A stretch of 64,000 bases of DNA from Onchocerca lupi (taxonomy: Eukaryota > Nematoda > Chromadorea > Rhabditida > Onchocercidae). Below are positions 25,101 through 36,159 of this stretch, in pieces. The position numbers were made by a program, and so were the translations under genes. The stretch lies in assembly GCA_028564675.1 (NCBI GenBank), contig JAOVVO010000154.1, forward strand, positions 62,001 to 126,000, in the 5' to 3' direction. The stretch's first letter is position 1; every line of letters starts with the position of its first letter. A model generated the notes under the pieces. It was not told the origin of the DNA and searched no databases. It was given only the letters and a program-made list of their open reading frames with translations.

Positions 25101-27650
25101 AAAATAAATCGAAACAAACTTTTTTGTTGAATTTGTATTATAGTTGTCGTTTTATCATTCAAGAATATTCTTTCTTTTTTTTGCCTACTTAACTCCTTTT
25201 CTTGACAAATAAACCAATATGTTTGTTACACTTGTTATCTGTGCTTATTACAGTTTAATTTCCCATCTTATTTCTGATCATTTTAGCGATAAATTGAGAT
25301 CTATGGGAGAAAGGCTTGATGCGATTATCGATTCACTTTATTTCTGTTAGTACAACAAGCTTTTGCTAAGCTATTTTACGCGGAAGAGTAGCTTGGTTTG
25401 GATTTTGAGTCCATATCCAAAAAGAAATCATGATATTCCCAAGAGGTTATTTATTTAAACTGATTTAATTTTTAAGTTGAATCAATTTCTGTATGGAAAT
25501 GGAATAATCTAAGATATTCAAAAGTTGATGTGTATAATTTAATAGCAGAACTAAAGGTGTTAAAATAAACAAAATTGAAGATTTTTTAATTGAAAATATT
25601 TAATGTTAAAATAAAAGATTTGCAATTAGATCATTTATCTATGCTTTAACAAAACCAAATCCCGATGATCCAATAGAATATTCAAATTTAAACAAATTCA
25701 ATTTCTCCAAAAGCGATAAATGTGCAAATTTATCCGTGCGTGCACGCCTGCCAGAATTTATTCCATTCCTGCCGATGCTTAATGATAAAAATTAAATGCA
25801 ACAATAACAGCTTTCATGAAGTATAGCCTGATGTTTCTCGAGATTTGAACTACATCTTACTTTGTTTCAAGTATGAAATGACATATATCTAACTCTTTTT
25901 TATGAACTTCAGTTTCCATTATCTGAATTTTACAGATTTCAAGAGATAGTAATTCGACTCGTAGTAATTTTTTGCTGATTTTTATAAGATGGCCGCGATC
26001 ATATGATTCCAATGAAAAAGAAGCGTTCAAAACGGAAACGGTGACTAGCCGCCTGAAACTTTTATTGTTTGTTCGTGATGTGAATGATATTCATTTATGA
26101 ATTGATTAAATTGATTTTTGGTCAAACTTTCATACAGTAGAATACTAGTTATTATCATCAAAGTCATCCCCTGCTCTTCATACCCTGGCAAATAATGTTG
26201 ATTTTTGTTAAAATCTTAATGTTTTGTTCATTTTAGACTAGCTAAAAAAGGTTTGTCCTTCTTTATTTAATAATGTCTATTTTTCCTAATTGTCAACTTA
26301 CAAGGCCTTTGTAGACCGATCGATATTTTTGCCATCATTAGCGTATTTGGAAAATATGAGATCCAGAAGGTTGAGTCTGAATTGGTGTGACAAAAGCGAA
26401 TTTTTTCTTAAAAAAGTTTTATTGATAGATGGAAGAGTGTCTCCTCCTGTATAATGCAAACAATCGTTGAAGAATATTCAGGATAATTGATTACAAGATT
26501 ATTCTTCCTTTGCTGATAGTAGAGAAGAATACAAATTTGTTTGATTCGTTGTAGAAATCGTTACTCTGGATCGCTGTAGAAACTGATGTAGAAAAGTGTT
26601 CTAGAAAACTTCTAGAAAAGATTTTTTTCGAAAACCAACCTGCTCCAAAAACCGAACTTTACAAATCCTTTCGGAGCTCTTCTTCCTCTCCTGATCTTCA
26701 TCTGCCGCCTCACGGAGCTTTTGGCGGTAAACATGTTTATCGTTTTGATGGCTTGTTTGGAATTACCTTCTTGACCTCAAACTTGAGTAATTGAACCATC
26801 TTCCGGGATTTTCCGACAGATGCCGCAAAACTTTGATCTATGAACTGCTAAACTCTTAAATACATCATTTGATCCGGCATCGCTTGAAATTCCGATTTAT
26901 GGTTACTTTTTCAGTAATTTCAATCTAAGAAAATCTTTAGCTAATGTACATTGTTTAGAGCACTGATCTTCTGCCGTTTTGTTGTAGAAACATTAATATG
27001 ACTTGAAGAAATATCGTTTTCGGTTGAATCCTTCTGATCATAAAGCTCTTGGTAGCAAAAATAAAGCATAATCAAAATGCAAATTATAAGATTTGAAATT
27101 TGATGAGAAGTTATAATTACTGGTTTTAATTTTTTGAAAGCAGTTTATATAAATTTTATTGCTTTTTATCTCGATTTTAGTTTCTTAATTGCTTTGCGAA
27201 GTTTCTAAACATTGTTACAAATACAAAAATACTTTCGATCGAACATGAATCACATTTAAAAATGCAAGATCTTTGGAATGGTTTTTCAAAATTAACAAAT
27301 TGCTGGTTGCTTCTTCACTAATCATGCATTTATATATCAAAATTTACAATAAAGAATTGTTTTATTACAGGGACTTCGTGCGATTTGAGGAAATATACAG
27401 CATTTAAAAATACAGAATAATCTCGTTTTTAAAGTTAGTCATTACAGCTAGTCGAAGATGATCGAAGAGTCCAAAATCTTACCTATCCAAAGTGAGGGTC
27501 AATATTTATCATTAAGCTGAGTCAGCTATACATCTGGACCATCATCTTTACCTATGCAGGGAATACCTATTACTATATTACTAATGAGTAAAACTTGGAC
27601 TGTCATCTGATCATCTACATTTCTCTTTGCAGGGCTTCACTTCAACAAAT
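22140..27650. other. Long intergenic region
   Basis: About 5.5 kb with no recognisable gene. Two frames deserve mention. One at 24043-24333 (+) follows a T-rich acceptor and encodes KDKRWRMLIISFSLYNIP, then NKDHDIETWINDSFAEKCCKF; it has a plausible composition but no known family. The other, at 22400-22609 (-), is probably noise. A Helitron relic sits at 26470-26760. The 3' UTR of the PUF gene should lie at the left edge and the protease promoter at the right. Confidence 0.4.
26470..26760 (-). mobile_element. Relic of the Helitron family
   Basis: The right part (26690-26730, TTTTGGCGGTAAACATG) is the reverse complement of copy B near 58866. The middle (26655-26700, AATCCTTTCGGAGCTCTTC) matches the reverse complement of 55475-55500. 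The left part (26485-26540, GATTATTCTTCCTTTG) matches the reverse complement of 59050-59080. So this is a colinear non-coding part of the element family, clearly diverged. Confidence 0.6.
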
Positions 27651-29956
27651 ATGTTTTTATGTCTGGCAGCAATTACTTTGATACTTTTGTTTGATGTAAA
27701 TGAAGCATTTCCAAAAAGTATCTTCAGGATGGTTAGCAACGCTAAATCAATTGCACCCGAATCATTGCCATATATAGCCGAGCTGGACATTGTTTGGCCA
27801 AGTAAGTCTCGGCAACAAATAAAAATGAAAAAAGTTCTGAAAAAAAAAATCATGTTTTCATGTCATGGAACTTGATCTAAGCTCAGAGAATTAATCGCTT
27901 ATGTGTATGTGGATTAGCCAAATTGATTAAATCAATTTGGATTACGATTAGTTTTTTGCAGATCAGAAGGTTTTATGCACAGCTAATCTTTTGTCTCGTT
28001 CGGTAATGATTACTGCTGCACACTGCATGATGTAAATACATTTACAAGTTACAGAAATATTTGGCACAAACAACTTGGCTCATAAGTTTAAATTGTCTTT
28101 TATTTTTTAAATAAGATTATAAGAATGTGGAAAATTTATCTTACGTTAGTCCGGGTTATCCCGTAAATATGTAATTCCAGCGATGAAAGAACGAAGAGAA
28201 AGCTTGGTAAAGTGACGAAAGTATCGTTTCGACAAAGCCGTAGGCGATCTTATGTAATTCGGGCTACTGGTAAATTTCACGGTATGCTGAAGATATCCGA
28301 GCTCGATGTAAGCCGATTTTTTTTGTTCTTTTCTGTTTATCTTTTAATTTGGTTCTAAAATTGAAATGTAGCTATTTCTAGTTTTTTTTCTGTAATCTGA
28401 GTTTATGATATGTTTTAGACTGGTGACAAAAATAAATCAGTGGCATAGAAATTATTCGTGTTGCATCTCTGACAGATTTTCTTAAAAGTATCGGAGAATA
28501 ATCTGAGAGATTTTCTTAAAAGTATTGAGGGATCATTATCTTGTATTAAAGGTTCAGTTGACCTAAAAAATTGCTCTTTTCATTTTATTATTTTTCTTAT
28601 GTGCTTTATTTTGAATCTCGAAAGGTTACATCTGTTACAACAGTAGTAGAAATAATTTGCGCAGGATAAAGAAGGAATTCTGGATTACGCCTTGTTTGAA
28701 CTGGAGAGACCGTTGCCAGTGTGTCGAGCCAGACAAGGCAGAATATTTTCAATTATCAAATTACCAGTGAAAGATGTGCGAGCTCGTAAATGGGAAGTTT
28801 TACAACCGTCAAAAGAATTGCTCGATCAATGTTCATTATTCGGTTACGGAGCTTCAGAAAAAGGTGCAATCGTTTTAAATTGCGAAAAACAGATCTTTTT
28901 GTTTAATTTATGCGCAAATTATCAAAAAAGAAAATGAATCGTTCCAAGTCTTTCCCAAAAATATTGTTGAAAAATATTGCGTACACTAAATTTCACTAAA
29001 AAAAAAAAAAAACATTAAATTTCAATATACGATTCACAAAAGCAATTTCAAGCTCTATCTCCAGTTTTAAAATTTGTTTTCGTTTCAACGAAATACTGAA
29101 TGTCTAATCTTTCTTAGATGGACCGGATGGTGAGCTACGAAAATTAACAAATATTTCAATTTCGGAAGTTAACGGACGACTTTTGATACCAATGAGACGT
29201 AATGGACATGATGCAAGTCAAGGTCGTATATGTGGTGTAAGTTGATTTTACGGGAATCCGGAATGGTAATAACCAAGCAACCAACAATCAAAGAAATCAA
29301 TGCTGGTTTAACGAATTAATTCAATCATATCTGTTGATTCGATTATAAATGAAATCATTTATATTGATTATGTTTAGAATATCATAAGAGTTAGAATTTG
29401 AATTCTATAAATACTAAGCTTTGAATTTAATAATTTTCAATGAAATAGATAGATGACAAATATTCACTTCCCTTTTCCACGATTCATTCGTTCGAGTCAT
29501 GAATCCGTTTTAGGGCGATTCCGGTGGACCCTTCATTTGTGGTACGGATTTCGGCGAAAGAATTTATGGCATTCTCTCGCATTCTGAGTCGTTATTGGAA
29601 TTCTATCCTTCTTCTTGCTATGGCGAAGTATGCTTAGACGCCTTTTTTAGACACATTTCTAATAGTTTTCATAATTCAATTCGAGAAGCATTTTTTGACA
29701 GATTAAAAAGTAGATCTCAAACTGAAAGTGCCGTTTTTCATTAAAGAAATTTACCGACGTTTTTAATATTTTTATCCATTGCGATTCCATATTGTACCGC
29801 GTGTCAATTTTCATCCCAGAAATTTTGCAGGATAATGCATTTTTATATGATGTGATGGCCGATGTTCGCAAAATGTTACCCTATATTCAGACTTCATTTG
29901 CTAAGTTAAACAAAACTGATGAGTTGATTGAGGATTACGAAAGATGTAACTCTTAA
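27651..29956 (+). CDS. Secreted trypsin-fold serine protease (S1-like)
   Basis: Exons 27651-27801, 27962-28031, 28181-28307, 28665-28863, 29118-29236, 29514-29627 and 29831-29956 join without phase conflict (906 nt, 301 aa). An N-terminal hydrophobic run (FLCLAAITLILLF) is a signal peptide. The catalytic triad is visible: His in MITAAHC (about 28010), Asp in LDYALFELE (about 28685), Ser in GDSGGPF (29514-29534). The domain architecture and the C-terminal YDVMADVRKMLPYI segment resemble the nematode trypsin-like (DUF316-type) family. The residue at the chymotrypsin-189 position, six before the catalytic serine, reads Arg. No IVGG-type activation cleavage site is obvious; exon 1 goes from the signal peptide to SIAPESLPYIAEL. 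A T-rich AG at 27631-27632, 18 bases before the ATG, may be a spliced-leader acceptor. Substrate and tissue are unknown. Confidence 0.85.
27918..27940. repeat. 11-bp palindrome in protease intron 1
   Basis: CCAAATTGATT and AATCAATTTGG are perfect reverse complements separated by one A, 21 bases upstream of the exon 2 acceptor. It may be fortuitous in AT-rich DNA; a regulatory role is unproven. Confidence 0.6.
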
Positions 29957-30526
29957 ATTTGCTATAACCTTTTATTAACATTTTTTTTCCAAAATTATTA
30001 CTTGCATATTTATCCAGCAGTGCTTACATTTTCATTTTGCTTATTCATCCAGATTGGCTTTAAATTTTCTCTTGTATTTCTGTGTGAAGAATTTGTGAAT
30101 ATTTTCTAATGTGTAGAAATAATTTTTTCAATTGAAATCATGTTTCTGGAAATAAATCCAAATAAATTATAATAGTAAGAAGAGCCGGTTGATGAAGTTT
30201 TGTTCGATAAAAATATAATAAATTCTTTTAATGGAAATAAAATTTAATAATAGAATTAAGCTATTTTCAAATAATCAAATATAATAATGAACCAGGAGAA
30301 TGTATCGATGTTTCTTCATAATCGAGCATTTTTAAAATGTAACATATTTCAACATTGCTAACATCCATTTCCTAGAATTTCTTCACAGTTTATAAAAACT
30401 TTTAAAGCTTTTTAAACTATCAATCTTCAGAACGGTTGACTTTTTTACTTCTGTCAAGAGAAAAGAAAGGGATACTAGGAATATGGACATACTGTCGGGT
30501 TTATTATTCGCTTTCAAGCATTGATG
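29957..30526. other. Intergenic between convergent genes
   Basis: Short AT-rich gap between the 3' ends of the protease (+) and the RING E3 ligase (-). It holds both 3' UTRs; AATAAA-like words occur (for example near 30150 on +). No coding frame. Confidence 0.5.
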
Positions 30527-33500
30527 TTAATAATAGCTGTTAGCAACAGATCTATTAAATGCTTCAGGATATAGTAACTTGTTTCCGATACTATTCATAC
30601 TGATATTAATAAAGGTTTGGCCATCATCACTGTAGAAATGCAAAATTGATAAACTTACTAATTAATTTATAATTAAAAAAAAGACAAACAAACTTTCGCT
30701 CAGTTCCACTTTTTCTTGTTCGATTTCTATTTCATGCTGACGATTGGCTTCATAATTTTCTTGTAAGATGGTACGCCATTGATCTAAGCCAAAACAACCA
30801 GCTACCATCGATATCATGTAAAGAACATCACAAGCCTGAAAAATTATTTAACAAAATATATTTATTCGTTCTTTTGCTGAACAAATATGGAAGTAGCCGA
30901 GAGAATTCAAAACTTGATAAACAAAGCTTTTAATTCTACAAACAAATAATTACTTGAGTTAATCACTTAATCACAATTAATAATTAATAAGCAATTATTC
31001 ATATAAAGGAAAGTCCTTCTACAGTATTTTGAAATAATTGAGTGTATTTTTTAATTTCAACTTCCATTACTTTTGAAAATGCAGGAATACATTTGATGAT
31101 TGCTATCGCGAAGTATGCAGTTGACATTGATATGAAAAATAGCAAGGAGCCAACAGCGAAAGGAACTGATGCCAGCATTATGATCGGATACAGCAATATT
31201 GCCTCAAATAAAATGCAGGTAACCTGCAACTTGAATGCTTGCATATATCATGTGATGCTGTGTGTAGAATGCATATAACTGCAATCCACCGTAATTTCGA
31301 CAGCAAAATGATTTGACTAATGTAAATGAGATCGATTTTGCCAAATTAGATAAAGAGATATGATTACTGTGATAGTAACTGCCAATGGTGATTTACCCAT
31401 TCGACGCATACAATCTCGAATCAACAAAAGTACTTGATAAGGGAGTGTGATCAATACAAATAACGGTCCAAAATACTGTAAAATTTGCTACATTTTACAA
31501 CATCAGCAAAAGAATGTATGGCAAAGTTTCTCAGCACATTCGAGAAATGTGAAATAGTTGAGTACGATTAATCCATGATAATCAAAATATTCTCATGATC
31601 CGCAGTACTTCTGAATCCAGTTTTTTAAAGAACAAATGCAGATGCATTCAATGAATCCACTTATTATGGTGCAAAAGAAAAGTACAAGAAGGAGAGATAA
31701 ACCATTAAAGTGTACAGCGAGGATTCTGTGCAGAAAATGATAATATTCTGAAAAAAAATTTCATCAACTAACGAATAAAGTTGTGCTAACGGCTGGTACA
31801 AAAATGAGAAGCAAACATCCTTCAGTAAATGCCAAAAATTTGAGTATAAAACAGATCTTGAATAAATCATCCCATCCAAGCTTGCATTCTCGACCTGCAG
31901 ATTTTCAAAGCTTGAATTATTTTCTGGCAACAAATTTTTTTTACTTTTTAATCTTAAAATATAGCAATCATCTATTAGGATGTTAGTAGTTCAAGGCAAG
32001 TCTAAGAATATTCCATTTTACAATCACTATACAATGACAGAATGAATTTAATTTTTTAAATTTAAAGCTTATTATTGAAAAAATGGTTATGAAAATAATG
32101 CAAAATTGGCGTAATTGCATTTTTATTTTAGATTATAATAACTGATCAGATAATCCTGTATTTAGCAAATAGAAATTAAAATATTGTAATTTCTAATACT
32201 CAAATTTTCACCAATTAATCCATCCGACTTTTATACCTTTTGTTGACTAAGAATGAAGCAAAAGATACGTGCAAAATGTTGCAGTGATTCTGTAGGCTCA
32301 TTGCATGTCCAGCAGAATCGTTGCATGCATCTTACATTAACACATTGCACAAAGTTGCATCCAGCATATTCCGTATAAAGTGCCTGCAACACGCATTCTC
32401 TTTATTAAAATTACTAAGCAACTTCTAGCAGTAAATCATCTGACAATGCCTTCTTGCATCTGATCTTTGAATCTCAATATCAGCCATGGAATCATTCCGT
32501 ACAATTCATCTGCTACTCAAATACTCTTTTTTTTTTTAAATCAAATTTAGCAAAAAACAATTTATGCAATTTGTTTCATTCTTAAATCAAAATTCAAACA
32601 TTTTCAAAAACTTCTTACATTATTTTACATGAGTTAAGCACTAATAAAGTTCGTTGCATGTTATAAAACACACTTTTTTGTGAAATTTTGACCTAAAAGG
32701 CATGACAAAATTTGGTTTATTTCGTCTAAGTATATAAATCATTGATTGCTTGTTCCGTATTTTAGAAATTTGGACAAGAATACATTCTCTGTCCTCTTCC
32801 ATCCTCAGAAAGTAATTCCAACCTTACAAAGTGGACATCTTTGTATCTCTCCTCCAAATGCATAGCAGATACTATGTTTTCGATGCTCATGTAAGAAATA
32901 TTCGCGTTGTGGTCTTTTCAGGAAAATCTCCAAATCGTCATTATCAGGATCAAGCACCGCATCAATATCATTTTCATGGATACGCTTAGGACATGTCCTT
33001 TTTGGACATTTAATTCGTGCTTTCTCTTCGTCTCTAATCCAATACTACAAATTTACACGAAGATTAAACTAATTTGTAATTAAAGTTTTTGCAGTTAAAT
33101 TCTGCAATTAAAATTTTTGCAGTTAAACTAATTTGGATTTGTCTTCTTTTGCGGATCGTTATTACTTGCATCCGTTTTTGCTCATATTTATTTTTAATAG
33201 AATGATACTATGATTCAATTTTATCTTTTAAGGGTTACCAAAAGTTCAGTCTTATTTCTTTCTGATGTAATTTAGTTTAGCTCAATTTCATGGAATCTTG
33301 ATTTATTTTAATTTAATTCAATTTCTCTTCATTTTTTCCCAGTTAATAAATATTCATTTACTTTTATTGTTCAATTTAATTTACTTTTCAAAACTTGCTT
33401 TACTTGCAAGTTAATGGAATATTTGCAAGTTTTCTCTTAACCATATAATTTGAAGGAAATATCCTAAAAAATACTAAACGGTTACCTTGAGATGTGCGAG

Positions 33501-33586
33501 AATGCATTCAATGCAAACAAAATGTCCACAATCTCTCAACTTAAGACGCCATACGTCATACTCCTTGCATTTGCAGCATGGCAATT
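30527..33586 (-). CDS. Membrane-anchored RBR-like (RING1-RING2) E3 ubiquitin ligase, 5' end unresolved
   Basis: Exons on the minus strand: 33486-33586, 32823-33044, 32269-32383, 31773-31894, 31397-31475, 31071-31237, 30690-30835 and 30527-30629, all phase-compatible. RING1 is LPCCKCKEYDVW, then LRDCGHFVCIEC and IKCPKRTC. RING2 is RCPLCKALYTEYAGCNFVQC followed by CMQRFCWTC; the Cys in AGCN is at the RBR catalytic position. Downstream are three or four hydrophobic segments (FLAFTEGCLLLIFVPAVS, YFGPLFVLITLPYQVLLL, AILLYPIIMLASVPFAVG, FISMSTAYFAIAII), then a hydrophilic C-terminal tail with a Glu-rich stretch. This resembles RNF19/Dorfin-type ligases. Between the RINGs no IBR cysteine set is present. 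Upstream exons are needed (the first exon enters in phase 1), but I could not identify them. Family is good; orthologue uncertain. Confidence 0.75.
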
Positions 33587-34884
33587 CTGCGGGATCATTT
33601 ATGATATTTTAATTTAATAGCTAATAAGTACAAAAGACAAATTTCTCTAATTAGTACGAAAAGTCAAGTTATAAAGAAAGAAATTCAAGTGCAAGACAAA
33701 ATATTTATGAAAATCGGAAAAGCTCTAAGAATAATAAGATGAAAGGACAGTATGGTTTGAATAAAAAATTTAGTTAGAAATGAGAACATATTAGGCTTTA
33801 ACTTTGTTGAAAGAATTTTCCAATATCACTGACATTGATGTGAAAAGTTATTTTTTGATATCTGTTTATATCAATCTATATTGTTTGTCTGAATTCAACA
33901 TTTATATTCTGTCTCTAATTTATCATTGATTATATAATTTAATTTGGACAAAATTACTGATCGAATATATCAAATTTATAAAATTCATGAAATAATAAAA
34001 AACATTCAAATAAAATTTTGTATTACGAACATTAATCTCACCTTATCCCTTTTTGGCCAATTTACAAAAAATACCGTCACTAGAGTCACTGTTAAAATTC
34101 CAATTTAGATTCAAAAACAAATGAAAATTTATATTTATTGATTGGTTTTTTGCTCATTATTTTTTATCACCCTGAATTCTTGAATTATATAGTGGCAGAT
34201 TCTATAAATCTATCTTGTAAATCATTTCAAACATCACCTTTCTTCATTTTTCCTTCAGTACTTTTCATCTATTCTTACTTCTTGACCACGCGACTAACTG
34301 GAAATTTAAAAAATTTTTGTGAATTTTCTTGCAAAAGATTGAAACATCGAGAAATGACGTAAATGAAACCAATTGATCAGTGATGAGTGGATATGCTAAA
34401 TCTGGCATCCAATCAATAATTTCTTACATTTTATCGATTTAAAATTCAAAATCTTTGAAAAAATTTGCAGATACGTGCAAAACTGGCAAGTAAATTAACA
34501 AAGAAGTTCTCGCTCAGACAATACTTATTCATTGCTCACGAATTACTGAATAGCAGAGCAGATTTTAAACGACCTATTTGTAATTCGAGCGACTTTTAAA
34601 TGAACTAACTCTCTCAAGCATGTCATTATATGTGGAAGAGAATTGAAACAAATTTTCGACAAAGTTGAATTTATTTTTTTACTTCTAATTTATTTTTATT
34701 CTTCGCCGTTTAGTACTTAAATATAGTGTAATTAACATAGTTCAAGTTCAAATTATTCCCCAAACATATCACTGTTTACTAAGTGCTGACCTGTTCTTGG
34801 CACCTCTGTCACCATTGAACCATTGTAATTCCAGTTTGCTCATCTTTTTCTTCCAAATCCCTAGTTTTTTCCTTTTTTCTTTTA

Positions 34885-34985
34885 AATTTGTATTTAATTT
34901 TTTTGTATTTAAATTTTTTGTATGTATTTAATTTTTTGTATTTAAAATTTGTATTTAATTTTTAAATTTGTATTTAATTTTTTCA
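34885..34985. repeat. TTTGTATTTAATTTT tandem repeat
   Basis: About six imperfect copies of a TTTGTATTTAAATTTTT unit in a row. A simple AT-rich minisatellite with no coding content. Confidence 0.8.
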
Positions 34986-36145
34986 TTTTTTTACTTTAAA
35001 GTTTACAAAAAGAGTAAAGAACAATGTTTTTCGGAAAATCCTAAAAGTAATTCCAAAAATGAAGTTGCTTCTAGGCCAAACTTTCTCAATCTCTTCCTTT
35101 AAATTTTCTTCTCGTGTTTGTCTCGGGACAGTGGAATTTAGGCCCAGCAGTGTTGTTCTAAGGATGCCTTCATAGTGCGCTTTTTCGAAAAAAGTTTTAG
35201 TTAAATTTCAAATTGCTTTTTGAAACATATAGTTTGCCAGTTAAGACAGAAATTGTCTCACATAAAGGAGAATTAACAATTATCACTTCAATGAGTTGTC
35301 AACAGGAATTCGCTGTTATCTCTGCACAACTGTCCTCCATCACTATTCCATCATTTTCGCTCTCTTCTACAAATGAATGCAACGAATAGTTCTATCTTTT
35401 TTCATCATTGTCCATCACTGTCTCATTACCGTCAACTATCTTTTCTTACCACTAATGGTCTAATTTCTGTCACTACATGAATCTTATCAATCTCTATTAT
35501 CTCTCCATTTGCTGCATCCTCTGTGTTATCCTGCTTGCAGGTGTTTCGTAAGTATGACTATGACTAATGCGACACTGTAACGGGACAATTTTTTTTAGTT
35601 CCTGATTTTTGGTTTCTTCGCTCCAGGAATGCTTTACTGAGATAAGGTCAATGGTCAGATCAACTGGAGAGGTCATTGCGGAGATTCGGTCGCAATTATT
35701 CGGTAGTCTTTTAGTTCGTAATTTTTTTTTGAGAATTTCTATCAAAATTACAAAATTCATCACTTCCTATTAAGCTTAAATTAAATCTTTTTAAGCATTC
35801 ACATTTACTAGATACATTTCATTCCGCCCAAAATGACCTTTCACACTTTGACAAAAAATCGTCTCTTGAAGTTCAACTTTTTTTAATTTTTTTTGTCAAT
35901 TATGAGTAAATGTTTAACATGATTTTGTTATTTTCGATGGTAACATGTTGAATACATCACAGTATGGAACAATCTATGTTAATAACGATGGAGTGAGTTG
36001 CAGAACTTCTGATAAAAACTGATAAGAAGCATACAAACAAAGATAATTTAGAAATAATAATAATGAAATAGTCAATAAAGGGAAGAATGAATTGGTTCTT
36101 GCGCCTCATCGTTATTTGATTGCCTCCAATCGCTCAAGATAATCT

Positions 36146-36159
36146 GTTTGTTATTACAG
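36146..36159 (+). promoter_or_regulatory. Likely spliced-leader acceptor at the PDIA4 start
   Basis: TGTTTGTTATTACAG ends at 36159 and the ATG begins at the very next base (36160). No upstream exon is needed, since the signal peptide starts here. This is the usual appearance of a nematode trans-splice site with a near-zero 5' UTR. The motif is direct; the function is inferred. Confidence 0.55.

Larger units (their letters stand above)
33587..36159. other. Region upstream of the E3 ligase and PDIA4
   Basis: Should contain the missing 5' exon(s) of the minus-strand E3 ligase and the PDIA4 promoter. A minus-strand frame at 35497-35763 (PVDLTIDLISVKHSWSEE) has coding-like composition and might be such an exon, but I found no splice connection. 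A short open segment near 34030-34075 (-), VTVFFVNWPKRDK, is another candidate but ends in the wrong phase. A tandem repeat lies at 34885-34985. Confidence 0.35.

Noticed and set aside
35497..35763. Possible exon on the minus strand
   Set aside because: Coding-like in part, but no donor or acceptor joins it to the E3 ligase, and it ends in a stop without a family match; kept only as a note.
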